A DNA stretch of 36,485 bases from an uncultured Spirochaetaceae bacterium (GTDB taxonomy: Bacteria; Spirochaetota; Spirochaetia; Treponematales; Treponemataceae): contig CADBSK010000103.1 of assembly GCA_902797305.1 (NCBI GenBank), forward strand, positions 1-36,485, read 5' to 3'. Position 1 is the stretch's first letter. Every line of letters begins with the position of its first letter. The translations under genes were made by a program, and so were the position numbers. Under the pieces are notes generated by a model. That model was not told where the DNA came from and searched no databases. It saw nothing but the letters and a program-made list of their open reading frames with translations. Shown here one piece after another: positions 1-7,070 of the stretch.

Positions 1-179
1 GGCGCGAAGGAGCAAACTGGCTTACAAAAACACTCGTTTTGTGCTGCCGCGTGAGCGGCGAATGAATATAATTACAAGCACAAAACTCGTGTAGCAAACT
101 AGTTTGCGGTTTTGATAAGCCGTTTTTGCGAGTGGGAGCCATTTTTGTAGGCAGAACAGTTTATAATGCGGTTGCCCTG
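1..179. repeat. Palindromic dispersed element, copy 1 (left end cut by window)
   Basis: Nearly base-for-base match to 32991-33114, interrupted by an extra 56 bases at 32-87. Shared parts include GGCTTACAAAAAC (19-31), pairing imperfectly with GTTTTGATAAGCC (109-121), around the perfect 14-bp palindrome GCAAACTAGTTTGC (94-107), and an outer end TATAATGCGGTTGCCCTG (162-179). By comparison with copy 2, the missing left end would hold the inverted partner of that end. No coding sequence is evident. It is either a MITE-like or REP-like element or a structured RNA; the sequence does not decide. Confidence 0.8.
31..91. repeat. Nested stem-loop inserted in copy 1 of the element
   Basis: CACTCGTTTTGTGCT (31-45) and AGCACAAAACTCGTG (77-91) are inverted repeats matching at 13 of 15 positions. 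Between them lies a second perfect hairpin, GCCGC (46-50) and GCGGC (55-59) with a GTGA loop. Copy 2 has a single G where this module sits, so it is an insertion or deletion polymorphism between the two copies. Confidence 0.7.
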
Positions 180-186
180 CGGGTGA

Positions 187-216
187 TTGTAAGTGCTGTG
201 TTTTTTATGATAAAAT
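187..216 (+). promoter_or_regulatory. Candidate hisS promoter (leaderless placement)
   Basis: TTGTAA (187-192), an 18-base spacer and TAAAAT (211-216). The -10 box ends 6 bases before the ATG at 223, so transcription would start at or next to the A of the start codon. No Shine-Dalgarno sequence precedes hisS, which fits. An alternative -10, TATGAT (206-211), has no properly spaced -35. Confidence 0.45.
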
Positions 217-222
217 AAAGAC

Positions 223-1530
223 ATGAGCGAATTAATTCAACCAAGAGTCCTTAAAGGATTTAGAGATTTTCTTCCTGAACAAGAAATTGGAAGAACAAAT
301 TTAACAGAAAAAATCACACAGGTGTATCGTTCCTTTGGTTTTGTTCCAATTGATACTCCTGTACTGGAATATACAGAAATTCTTTTACGTAAAAGTAACG
401 GTGAAACAGAAAAACAGGTTTTCCGTTTTGAAGATAACGGTGGACGCGATGTAGCTCTCCGTTTTGATCTTACTGTTCCTTTTGCCAGATTTACCGCAGA
501 ACATAAAGATCAGCTTTATTTTCCTTTTAAGCGCTATCACATTGCAAAAGTATGGCGAGGAGAAAAACCTCAGGCTGGCCGCTATCGTGAATTTGTTCAG
601 TGTGATGTTGATACCGTAGGTTCTGATAGTGCTGCAAGCGATTTTGAAATCTTAAATGTAATGAAATGCGCCCTTAACTCCATTGGTGTAAATAACATTA
701 CAATGCATGTTAACCATCGTGGAATTTTTAACCGTTTTTTAGATCGTCTTGGTGTGCTTGATAAGAGTGAGGATATTTTGCGCTCTGTTGATAAACTTGC
801 TAAAGTTGGCGCAGACGAAGTCCTTAAGGAACTTGTTGAGTTTACTGGAGATAAAAGTAAAGCCGATAAAATTGTTGAATACATTTCTTGTAAAGGTTCC
901 TTTGAAGAAATTCTTTCTAAACTTACAGAACTTGCCGGCGGAGAATCAGATGATACTCGTCGTATGAATGACATCTACCAGATGATGAAGGCAAGCGGAA
1001 TTGAAGATTCTTACGTACTTGACCCAAGTATTACCCGTGGTTTGGATTATTATACTGGCGTTGTATATGAAACTTTCCTGAATGATTTACCTTCTATCGG
1101 TTCAGTTTGTTCTGGTGGTCGTTACGACAATCTTGCAGGACTTTATATGAAAGAAAAGGTTCCTGGAGTAGGTGGAAGTATTGGTATTGACCGACTTATT
1201 GCTGGCCTGGAACAACTGGGTAAGTTTAGTGCCTCAGGTTCTTATCTTGATGCAGAAATTTACTGCCAGGATGCTAAAAATTCTATCTATTATCAGAAGG
1301 TTGCTTCTGAACTTAGAAATCAGGGAATTAATGTAGAAGTCTTTCCTGATGCAAAAAAGATGGGACAGCAATATGCTGTAACAACTGCAAAGGGTGTAAA
1401 ATGGGGAGTTATGATTGGAGAAGAAGAAATTGCTTCTGGCACGATTACTCTCAAGAACTTGTTGAATCGTGAGATGACAAGCGGCTTAACTGCTCAAAAA
1501 GCAGCTGAAATCATTAAAGCTAATCGTTAG
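223..1530 (+). CDS. hisS: Histidyl-tRNA synthetase
   Basis: Cytoplasmic class II aminoacyl-tRNA synthetase that charges tRNA-His. The 435-residue length is normal. Visible family motifs: LRFDLTVPFAR (79-89), class II motif 2 around KRYHIAKVWRGEKP with the following QAGRYREF (103-124), the histidine-specific TRGLDYYTGVVYE (271-283), SGGRYDNL (297-304) and motif 3 GGSIGIDRL (317-325). The last 90 or so residues form the anticodon-binding alpha/beta domain. The ATG at 223 is the only start that keeps the full conserved N-terminus (LKGFRDFLP). There is no Shine-Dalgarno sequence; a -10-like box ends 6 bases upstream, so the mRNA may be leaderless. The gene lies just downstream of a palindromic element copy, and its stop codon overlaps that of the convergent gene on the other strand by four bases. 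Confidence 0.97.
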   Translation: MSELIQPRVLKGFRDFLPEQEIGRTNLTEKITQVYRSFGFVPIDTPVLEYTEILLRKSNGETEKQVFRFEDNGGRDVALRFDLTVPFARFTAEHKDQLYFPFKRYHIAKVWRGEKPQAGRYREFVQCDVDTVGSDSAASDFEILNVMKCALNSIGVNNITMHVNHRGIFNRFLDRLGVLDKSEDILRSVDKLAKVGADEVLKELVEFTGDKSKADKIVEYISCKGSFEEILSKLTELAGGESDDTRRMNDIYQMMKASGIEDSYVLDPSITRGLDYYTGVVYETFLNDLPSIGSVCSGGRYDNLAGLYMKEKVPGVGGSIGIDRLIAGLEQLGKFSASGSYLDAEIYCQDAKNSIYYQKVASELRNQGINVEVFPDAKKMGQQYAVTTAKGVKWGVMIGEEEIASGTITLKNLLNREMTSGLTAQKAAEIIKANR

Positions 1531-1883
1531 TCTTCGTCATTATCAAAAAATAAATCTAAAAGCGCCTGAAGTTTCTTGTATTCTTTTCTGGATTCTTTCA
1601 GGCGTTTTTTATCTGTATGGTCAATTATAAAAGTTTCTGCATGAGATTCCAGGCATTCAAAAACAAAGGTGATTGTGTCTTCATCGGTTTGAGCTAAGTC
1701 ATCAATTGTTTTTATATGATTAAGTATAGACTGTAAATCTTCATAGATTTCTTTATGTCCTTCACATATTTCTTTATCTTCAGGGATATTACTTTCTTTA
1801 TAAAAATCCCAGTATTCTTTTTCTTCTTTTACGCATTCTTTTAATGTTTCTATAAAATATTTGTCTTGTGATAAAAAACTCAT
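1527..1883 (-). CDS. Unknown small acidic helical protein
   Basis: I do not recognise this 118-residue protein. It is soluble-looking, strongly charged (runs of Lys/Glu such as KECVKEEKEYWDFYKES near the N-terminus, FFDNDED at the end), predicted by eye to be almost entirely helical, and has no signal peptide or membrane segment. It looks genuine: ATG at 1883 with Shine-Dalgarno AAGGTG five bases upstream, and a TATAAT box (1905-1910, minus strand). It converges on hisS; the two stop codons share bases 1527-1530. It diverges from cdd, with interlocking promoters between them. No function is assigned. Confidence 0.75.
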   Translation of the reverse strand: MSFLSQDKYFIETLKECVKEEKEYWDFYKESNIPEDKEICEGHKEIYEDLQSILNHIKTIDDLAQTDEDTITFVFECLESHAETFIIDHTDKKRLKESRKEYKKLQALLDLFFDNDED

Positions 1884-1901
1884 ACATTCACCTTTTCTGT
1901 T

Positions 1902-1929
1902 TTGATTATATCAAATCTGGCGTTATAAT
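1902..1929 (+). promoter_or_regulatory. Promoter for cdd-sulP
   Basis: TTGATT (1902-1907), 16 bases, TATAAT (1924-1929); transcription start expected near 1936, giving a leader of about 60 nt before cdd. It overlaps the divergent promoter on the other strand. Confidence 0.6.
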
Positions 1930-1933
1930 GAAA
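1905..1933 (-). promoter_or_regulatory. Divergent promoter for the 118-residue gene
   Basis: On the minus strand: TATAAT at 1905-1910 and a weak -35, TTTCAT, at 1928-1933, spaced 17 bases. It occupies the same 30 bp as the cdd promoter, so simultaneous RNA polymerase binding in both directions is unlikely. Confidence 0.5.
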
Positions 1934-1941
1934 ACCATCCA

Positions 1942-1957
1942 AGGAGGCATTCCTCCT
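1942..1957 (+). promoter_or_regulatory. Hairpin in cdd leader with SD and anti-SD arms
   Basis: AGGAGG (1942-1947), loop CATT, CCTCCT (1952-1957): a perfect 6-bp stem. The CCTCC arm could alternatively pair, with one G-U, with the true Shine-Dalgarno GGGGG (1985-1989) that precedes the cdd ATG at 1996. This suggests alternative structures, but conservation is untested. Confidence 0.4.
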
Positions 1958-1995
1958 CAACAACTTATATCGCGGAATTTTTAAGGGGGCTTGAT

Positions 1996-2391
1996 ATGCA
2001 AGAAGCTGAATTAATACAAAAAGCCTTTGATATGCTTTCTTTTTCCTATTCTCCATATTCAAATTTTAAGGTAGGTGCCGCATTACTCTCAAAGGATGGG
2101 CGTATTTTCGGGGGATGTAATATAGAAAACTCTGCATATGGACCAAGTAATTGTGCAGAAAGGACTGCAATCTTTAATGCTGTAAGTCAGGGAATAAAAG
2201 ATTTTACAGCGATATGTATCGTAGGAGGCCATAAAGGGGAGGTAAAAGATTATTGTCCTCCATGTGGAGTTTGTCGTCAGGTTATGCGAGAGTTTTGCAA
2301 ACCTGATTTTAAAATTATTCTTGCAAAGAGTCTTACAGATTTTAAGACTTATACTTTGCAGGAACTTTTACCAGAAAGTTTCAGTCTTTAA
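1996..2391 (+). CDS. cdd: Cytidine deaminase
   Basis: Cytosolic zinc enzyme of pyrimidine salvage that deaminates cytidine and deoxycytidine to uridine and deoxyuridine. At 131 residues it is the small tetrameric type. Zinc ligands and catalytic acid are visible: Cys53-Ala-Glu55 (within SNCAERTAIF) and Cys90/Cys93 in CPPCGVCRQ; the substrate-binding region SPYSNFKVGAAL (19-30) is intact. Start chosen at 1996 with GGGGG six bases upstream. The next gene, a SulP transporter, starts 6 bases after the stop, so the two are probably cotranscribed. Confidence 0.96.
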   Translation: MQEAELIQKAFDMLSFSYSPYSNFKVGAALLSKDGRIFGGCNIENSAYGPSNCAERTAIFNAVSQGIKDFTAICIVGGHKGEVKDYCPPCGVCRQVMREFCKPDFKIILAKSLTDFKTYTLQELLPESFSL

Positions 2392-2397
2392 TTTTTT

Positions 2398-4539
2398 ATG
2401 ACCAGACTTACAATAAACGCAAAACATCTTAAAACGGATATTTTTACAGGAATTATAATTGCGCTTGTTTCTATTCCTATTTCTATGGGCTATGCGCAAA
2501 TTGCCTCTCTTCCTCCGATTTATGGACTTTACGGTTCTTTGCTTCCTGTTCTTGTTTTTGCTTTAATAACTTCTTCTCCTCAATTCATAGTTGGAGTTGA
2601 TGCAATGCCAGCCGCTATGATGGGTTCTTGTCTTTCTTCTCTTGGAGTTACCAATGAGTCTTCTCAAGCTCTTTGGATTGTTCCTTCTGTTACGCTGTTA
2701 ATTTCCATATGGTTTATATTATTCAGAATCTTGAAGGCCGGAAGAATCGTAAAATATATTTCTAATCCTGTGATGGGAGGTTTTATAAGCGGAGTAGGAC
2801 TTACAATTATTCTGATGCAGGTACCTAAACTTTTTGGTGCTTTTCCTGGAACTGGAGAAGTTGTTTCCCTTGTTAAAAATATAGTTTTACAGTTAAAGAA
2901 TTTTAATCTTTTGAGTTTTGTTCTTGGACTTGGAACAATCATAACAATTTTGGTTTCAAGAAAAATTGCTCCAAAGTTTCCTATGACTTTAATTATGCTA
3001 TTACTAGGGATTGTACTTACAGTTTTTTTTAAGGTGCAAAATTACGGGGTTCAACTTTTGCCTGCTGTTCAAAAATCATTGCCACAGTTTAAATTTCCTC
3101 CCGTATATATTTTAAAAGAACATTTTATGGAATACCTGGTTTTAAGTTTTTCAATTTCTCTTGTTATAATGGCACAGTCTCTCTTAACAAGTAAAAGTTA
3201 CGCTTCAAAAAATGGGTATTCAATAAATGTAAATACAGAACTTTTGGCTTATAGTGCTATGAATCTAAGCGGAAGTTTGTGTGGAACCTGTCCTATAAAT
3301 GGGAGTGTTTCCAGAACTGGAATGGCAGATCAGTTTGGCTCCAGAACACAAATTGTTTCTATCACAAGTTTTATTACAATGCTTATTGTAGTTCTGTTTT
3401 GTACTCAGTATTTTGTTTTTCTTCCTGTTTCAGTTTTAACAGGGATTGTAATAAGTGCCCTCATTGGAATTGTGGATTACAAACAGGCTATACGGCTTTG
3501 GAAAAGTGACAAAACCGAGTTGATGATTTTTATCACAGCCTGTCTTGGAGTTTTATTGTTGGGAACAATCTGGGGCGTTTTAATTGGTGTTCTGCTTTCT
3601 TTTTTCACAGTTGTCAGACGAGCTGTTGTTCCCCCTCGTTCTTTTCTTGGCTTGATTCCGGGATATCAGGATTTTTATAACTTAAACAGGAATAAAGCCG
3701 CTCTTCCCCTTTGTAACACGATAATCTATAGTTTTAGAGGAAATTTGTTCTTTGCAAACATAGATACTTTTGAAAACGATATTTTAAATTCAATTAAAGA
3801 AGATACAAAACAGGTAATTGTTGATGCACACGGAATTGGTAGCATCGATATAACTGCTTCTGACAGACTGGTAAAACTTTACGGATCTTTAAAGAGTAGG
3901 AACATCTCTTTTTACCTTACAGAACATGCAGGTACGATTAACGATCAGCTTCGTCGTTATGGTGCAGAATGTTTGATTAACCAGGGCGCAGTCAGAAGAA
4001 CAGTGTCTCTGGCTTTACGGGATTGTGGCCTTACAAGACCTTATCCGTTACAGGGAGCAAAAAATAATCAGATTACAGAAATTGTAGAAGCTGACGAACG
4101 TCTTGCTGAGTTTGAATGGGCCTTTGGTAAAGAAGCTGAGCAAAAAATGAAGGATATGGCCCACGAAATGGCTGATACAATTGCCGTAATAGAGAATAAA
4201 GAAGAAATTTTAAGCGTGGATCTTGAAAAAGTAGAAGAGAAGGTTAAATGGGGAAAAATCGGTCTCTTTGACGAAGAAGAGCTTCTGGATCGTTTTGAAA
4301 TTCATCTTGAGCATCTCGAAGAAAAGGGTAAACTTACCCATGAAACCTTTGATTTGCTTGATAAAAAAATCCGGGAAAGAAAAAAAATTGTAGAACAAAA
4401 GGTTAGTATGTTAAATCCTCATGCTACTGAGCTATTAAAAACACGACACAGAATTCTGGAAGAACATTTAAAGCAAACTTCTCCTAAAGATTATGAAAGA
4501 TTAGTCAAGCTCAAAAACTTTCTGAACAAGCAGGAATGA
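2398..4539 (+). CDS. SulP/SLC26 family anion transporter with STAS domain and C-terminal extension
   Basis: Inner-membrane SulP-family carrier. The hydrophobic part (about residues 12-410, some 10-14 membrane segments) has the family start, GIIIALVSIPISMGYAQIA and PPIYGLYGSLLPV, plus NLSGSLCGTCPINGSVSRT. A STAS domain follows (about 443-538; VDAHGIGSIDITASDRL is the conserved turn). The substrate could be sulfate, bicarbonate or a dicarboxylate; it cannot be read from sequence. Unusual: a further 160 or so residues after the STAS domain, very rich in Lys/Glu and likely coiled coil (EKVEEKVKWGKIGLFDEEEL, KKIRERKKIVEQKV), making 713 residues against about 550-600 for common bacterial members. 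No Shine-Dalgarno sequence precedes the ATG; translation probably depends on the cdd mRNA upstream. Confidence 0.93.
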   Translation: MTRLTINAKHLKTDIFTGIIIALVSIPISMGYAQIASLPPIYGLYGSLLPVLVFALITSSPQFIVGVDAMPAAMMGSCLSSLGVTNESSQALWIVPSVTLLISIWFILFRILKAGRIVKYISNPVMGGFISGVGLTIILMQVPKLFGAFPGTGEVVSLVKNIVLQLKNFNLLSFVLGLGTIITILVSRKIAPKFPMTLIMLLLGIVLTVFFKVQNYGVQLLPAVQKSLPQFKFPPVYILKEHFMEYLVLSFSISLVIMAQSLLTSKSYASKNGYSINVNTELLAYSAMNLSGSLCGTCPINGSVSRTGMADQFGSRTQIVSITSFITMLIVVLFCTQYFVFLPVSVLTGIVISALIGIVDYKQAIRLWKSDKTELMIFITACLGVLLLGTIWGVLIGVLLSFFTVVRRAVVPPRSFLGLIPGYQDFYNLNRNKAALPLCNTIIYSFRGNLFFANIDTFENDILNSIKEDTKQVIVDAHGIGSIDITASDRLVKLYGSLKSRNISFYLTEHAGTINDQLRRYGAECLINQGAVRRTVSLALRDCGLTRPYPLQGAKNNQITEIVEADERLAEFEWAFGKEAEQKMKDMAHEMADTIAVIENKEEILSVDLEKVEEKVKWGKIGLFDEEELLDRFEIHLEHLEEKGKLTHETFDLLDKKIRERKKIVEQKVSMLNPHATELLKTRHRILEEHLKQTSPKDYERLVKLKNFLNKQE

Positions 4540-4562
4540 ACTAGCCTTTAAAGTAAATTAGT

Positions 4563-4591
4563 TTGACAAACAATTTATGTGTAAATATAAT
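4563..4591 (+). promoter_or_regulatory. Consensus sigma70 promoter for the flaA-like pair
   Basis: TTGACA (4563-4568), exactly 17 bases, TATAAT (4586-4591). This is a perfect match to the housekeeping consensus, the best in the window, and suggests strong constitutive expression of the sheath proteins. Transcription should start near 4598, leaving a leader of about 88 nt. Confidence 0.85.
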
Positions 4592-4620
4592 TAAGGTTAT
4601 ACTAATTATTTTTTGCATTT

Positions 4621-4661
4621 ATTCCGATGAATATAAATGAGGCATTCCCTTAAATCGGAAT
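4621..4661 (+). promoter_or_regulatory. Stem-loop in flaA leader
   Basis: ATTCCGAT (4621-4628) and ATCGGAAT (4654-4661) form a perfect 8-bp stem with a 25-base loop, ending 14 bases before the Shine-Dalgarno AAGGAG. It may stabilise the mRNA or control translation. Confidence 0.45.
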
Positions 4662-4685
4662 GTAATATGTAATAAGGAGTTTTAC

Positions 4686-5459
4686 ATGAAAAAGGGCGTA
4701 AAAGTCTTTGTAAATCTTTCTCTTCTTTTTGCACTTTGTATCCCTGCATTCAGTCAGCCAAGTTCAAAAAGTCAGGAGACATTCGTAATTGATAATTTTG
4801 ACACTCAGGGTGAACAGAATTACATTCACGAAGGTGAGGCACTTAGTTGGGATTGGACTGTTAATGCTAGCCGTTTTGTAGCAGAAGACTATCCAAAAAT
4901 TGGTTATTTTGATGGTATGCCAAACTCTCTTAAAGTTTTGAATAAGGGAATCGAAAACCCTAAGGTATTAGGTGTTAAGGTAGCATACAATCGTAAAGGT
5001 GATAACTGGATGGAAATTCTTCCTACAAAAGATGGAAAGAATTACGAAATTCCACTTATCGGAAATGTTCAGCATTTTGACTTTTGGGTATGGGGTGCTA
5101 ACTACCTTTATTATCTTGAATTGATGATTCGCGATTCAAATGGTCGTGTTCATGTTCTTTCTGCAGGAAATCTCCGCTTTAACGGTTGGAAAAACATCAT
5201 TGTTTCAGTTCCTGGATGGATTGATCAGCACTCGCGCCTTCGCTCAGGTCCAGAAAACCTTACATTTATTGGTTTCCGTGTAAGAAGCGATGCCGCTGAA
5301 TATGTTGATGATTTTACAGTTTACTTTGATAACCTTAAATTCTTGTCTAATTCACTTTCATACATCTACGATGGTTATGAACTTAAAGAAGCTGATTTTA
5401 GCGATGCAGAAACAGGTTCAGTAGCAGGTAAACAAAATTCTAATGGAGATGCAAAATAA
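4686..5459 (+). CDS. FlaA-like periplasmic flagellar sheath protein (first of pair)
   Basis: A 257-residue exported protein of the spirochaete FlaA family (flagellar filament outer layer protein), which coats the FlaB core of the periplasmic flagellum. Signal peptide: MKKGVKVF with a hydrophobic core, cleaved after AFS (about residue 23). Family blocks shared with the next gene: VLGVKV, FWVWG, LELMIRDSNGRVHVLSAGNL, FNGWK, IGFRV and YFDNLK. Strong AAGGAG at 4674-4679 before the ATG. Preceded by a consensus promoter and leader hairpin; its TAA overlaps the next ATG by one base. Which of the several treponemal FlaA paralogues it corresponds to is not decided here. The last 40 residues are variable and acidic. 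Confidence 0.85.
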   Translation: MKKGVKVFVNLSLLFALCIPAFSQPSSKSQETFVIDNFDTQGEQNYIHEGEALSWDWTVNASRFVAEDYPKIGYFDGMPNSLKVLNKGIENPKVLGVKVAYNRKGDNWMEILPTKDGKNYEIPLIGNVQHFDFWVWGANYLYYLELMIRDSNGRVHVLSAGNLRFNGWKNIIVSVPGWIDQHSRLRSGPENLTFIGFRVRSDAAEYVDDFTVYFDNLKFLSNSLSYIYDGYELKEADFSDAETGSVAGKQNSNGDAK

Positions 5460-6178
5460 TGAAGAAGTTAGTATTAGCAACAGTATTAGCATTTGCAGCT
5501 GTAGGTGTTTTTGCACAGAACAGCCTTGTTGATGAACCAAATCCAGAAACAATTGGTAACGATTCAGCTATGCAGTCACTTCGTGAAATTTCTCTCGATA
5601 AGTTCGAAAGAGAAGGTTCTTGGAGTGTTCATATGTCTCCAGATTACGGTGTAATTTCTGCTCGTCAGTTTGAAGGTAATCCTGCTATGAAGGAACCTCT
5701 TAAAGATGAAGAAGATAGTGGTGTAGAAGATACACATGTACTGGGTATTAAAGTAGAATTCTTCCGCCGTGGTATTAACTCTTTCTACATTACTTCACAG
5801 AGACCTGTAGCAATTGAAGGTATCACAAAGACAATTTCTATGTGGGTATGTGGTCGTAACCAGAGTCACGACTTGTACATTCTTGTTGAAGATTATTTTG
5901 GTCGCAACTATGAATTGTATATGGGAAATCTTGGTTTCAGCGGATGGAAAAAGCTTACAGCTGTAGTTCCTCCTAGTCCAGATAGTGAACATGGTATTGT
6001 TCAGCACAGCGTATACTACGGAGATAAGCCAGGACTTAGAGTTATTGGTTTCCGTGTAGACTGTAATCCAATGCAGGCTCGTGGTACATATTATATGTAC
6101 ATTGATGATCTTCGTTGTGTAACAGACCTTTACGATATGGAAAATCATGATGAAGACGATATGTCGGATGCATGGTAA
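5459..6178 (+). CDS. FlaA-like periplasmic flagellar sheath protein (second of pair)
   Basis: A 239-residue paralogue of the upstream protein, also a secreted FlaA-family sheath component. Signal peptide MKKLVLATVLAFAAVGVFA, cleaved before QN. Shared blocks: VLGIKVEFFRRG, SMWVCGRN, LYILVEDYFGRNYELYMGNL, FSGWKK, VIGFRV and YIDDLR. The C-terminus is acidic (NHDEDDMSDAW). The start codon overlaps the preceding stop (TAATG), so translation is coupled and roughly equal amounts are expected, consistent with partner subunits. A strong terminator follows 20 bases after the stop. Confidence 0.85.
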   Translation: MKKLVLATVLAFAAVGVFAQNSLVDEPNPETIGNDSAMQSLREISLDKFEREGSWSVHMSPDYGVISARQFEGNPAMKEPLKDEEDSGVEDTHVLGIKVEFFRRGINSFYITSQRPVAIEGITKTISMWVCGRNQSHDLYILVEDYFGRNYELYMGNLGFSGWKKLTAVVPPSPDSEHGIVQHSVYYGDKPGLRVIGFRVDCNPMQARGTYYMYIDDLRCVTDLYDMENHDEDDMSDAW

Positions 6179-6197
6179 TCTGATATTATAAAACTTC

Positions 6198-6229
6198 AAA
6201 ACCGCTCATGTTTTTGAGCGGTTTTTTTT
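6198..6229. terminator. Strong intrinsic terminator after the flaA-like pair
   Basis: AAAACCGCTCA (6198-6208), a six-base loop, TGAGCGGTTTT (6215-6225), then further Ts. The perfect 11-bp stem with T-tract ends the flaA transcript and, lying between convergent genes, may also stop the minus-strand gene ending at 6245. Confidence 0.92.
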
Positions 6230-6244
6230 GTCTATATAAAAAAA

Positions 6245-6973
6245 TTAATTGATTTTATAAACGTAAGCTTTTCCTTTTTTATCGATTTTAGAAATCAGAT
6301 TCATTTTTGATAAAAGCCAGAGCAAAATGTTTGCATTTTTACATGCTGAAGAAGGGAGCTCTTTGTTTTCAGAAAGCTTATTCTTTACGTCTTTTATAGT
6401 AAATAGCTCAGGTAGTTCAATAGGAAGCAGGGCGATGTAATCTGATTTTGAATTAAATGTTTTAATATCGATAATCTTTTCAAGTTGTTTATTTGTTTTT
6501 ATCCAGTCTCGTTTTATCCTTCTTTTGTTATTTTTTGATTGTACAGGATAATCTGTCTGTTCTCTTATTTCAGAAATTGTAATTAACGGTACTTCAAGCT
6601 TAAAGTTTTTTTCTAGTAAGAGAGGGTAGATTCCGGTTAATTCCCGACAGAGAGAATAAATACTTCCTTTTTTGGGACTTTTTCTTTTTTTTACAGATCC
6701 GTCATTTTTTACAAGACAAATAGTTTTTTCAATTATAACAGGATGTACAATTGTAACTTTGCGGCCCTTTTCAAGGGCATCTTTGCATTTATTAAATAAT
6801 TTTGAAACGTTTAGATTTTGAATTTCAATTACCTGATTATCTGTTGTGACTATATCGTAAACATGGCCATCTAATTCTACTTCTGTCTGACTGCCTTCCT
6901 TCTGGATGCTGTATAACTTTTTAAGAGTTTTATGGAGAGAACTTTCATTTAGAGTGCTAAATTGTGTGGCCAT
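6245..6973 (-). CDS. Conserved unknown protein with PD-(D/E)xK-like core
   Basis: A 242-residue protein starting at the ATG at 6973, chosen because AAGGAG lies directly before it; the longer reading from a TTG at 6994 has no ribosome site. The N-terminal half resembles a conserved family of unknown function as I remember it: Glu-rich strand, then YDIVTTDNQVIEIQ (residues 39-52). The pattern E31/E33...D40...E50-x-Q52 after a helix and strands is suggestive of a PD-(D/E)xK nuclease fold, with ExQ in place of ExK. Next come VTIVHPVIIEKTICLV, a KKRKSPKKGSIYSLCREL stretch, a basic linker (NNKRRIKRDW) and a C-terminal part that looks winged-helix-like. No signal peptide. It diverges from mraZ and converges on the flaA-like pair. 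A nucleic-acid role is inference only. Confidence 0.7.
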   Translation of the reverse strand: MATQFSTLNESSLHKTLKKLYSIQKEGSQTEVELDGHVYDIVTTDNQVIEIQNLNVSKLFNKCKDALEKGRKVTIVHPVIIEKTICLVKNDGSVKKRKSPKKGSIYSLCRELTGIYPLLLEKNFKLEVPLITISEIREQTDYPVQSKNNKRRIKRDWIKTNKQLEKIIDIKTFNSKSDYIALLPIELPELFTIKDVKNKLSENKELPSSACKNANILLWLLSKMNLISKIDKKGKAYVYKIN

Positions 6974-7035
6974 ATTCTCCTTTATTTTAATCAAAAAAAT
7001 TTTTAAAAAAAAGTTATTTTCGGCATAAATATGTG

Positions 7036-7063
7036 TTGACTTTACGAATTTTTTCGTTAAAAT
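7036..7063 (+). promoter_or_regulatory. Promoter of the division (dcw) operon
   Basis: TTGACT (7036-7041), 16 bases, TAAAAT (7058-7063); start of transcription expected near 7070, immediately before the MraZ operator. The spacer contains ACGAA/TTCGT, a small inverted repeat. Confidence 0.7.
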
Positions 7064-7070
7064 GGTAAAT

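Noticed and set aside
162..167. TATAAT in copy 1 of the repeat as the main hisS promoter
   Set aside because: No -35 hexamer at 16-18 bases; kept only as a possible outward -10 of the element.
1..222. tRNA, CRISPR or small RNA gene in the palindromic region
   Set aside because: No cloverleaf, CCA end or regularly spaced repeats; the pairing is explained by nested inverted repeats shared with 32953-33114.
597..974. Minus-strand open frame of 125 codons inside hisS
   Set aside because: Lies wholly within a clear conserved gene, Ser/Leu-rich composition of an antisense shadow, no ribosome site or promoter.
5795..6199. Minus-strand open frame of 134 codons antisense to the second flaA-like gene
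   Set aside because: Covers conserved FlaA-family motifs on the other strand, no Shine-Dalgarno sequence, and composition typical of reverse-complement coding.
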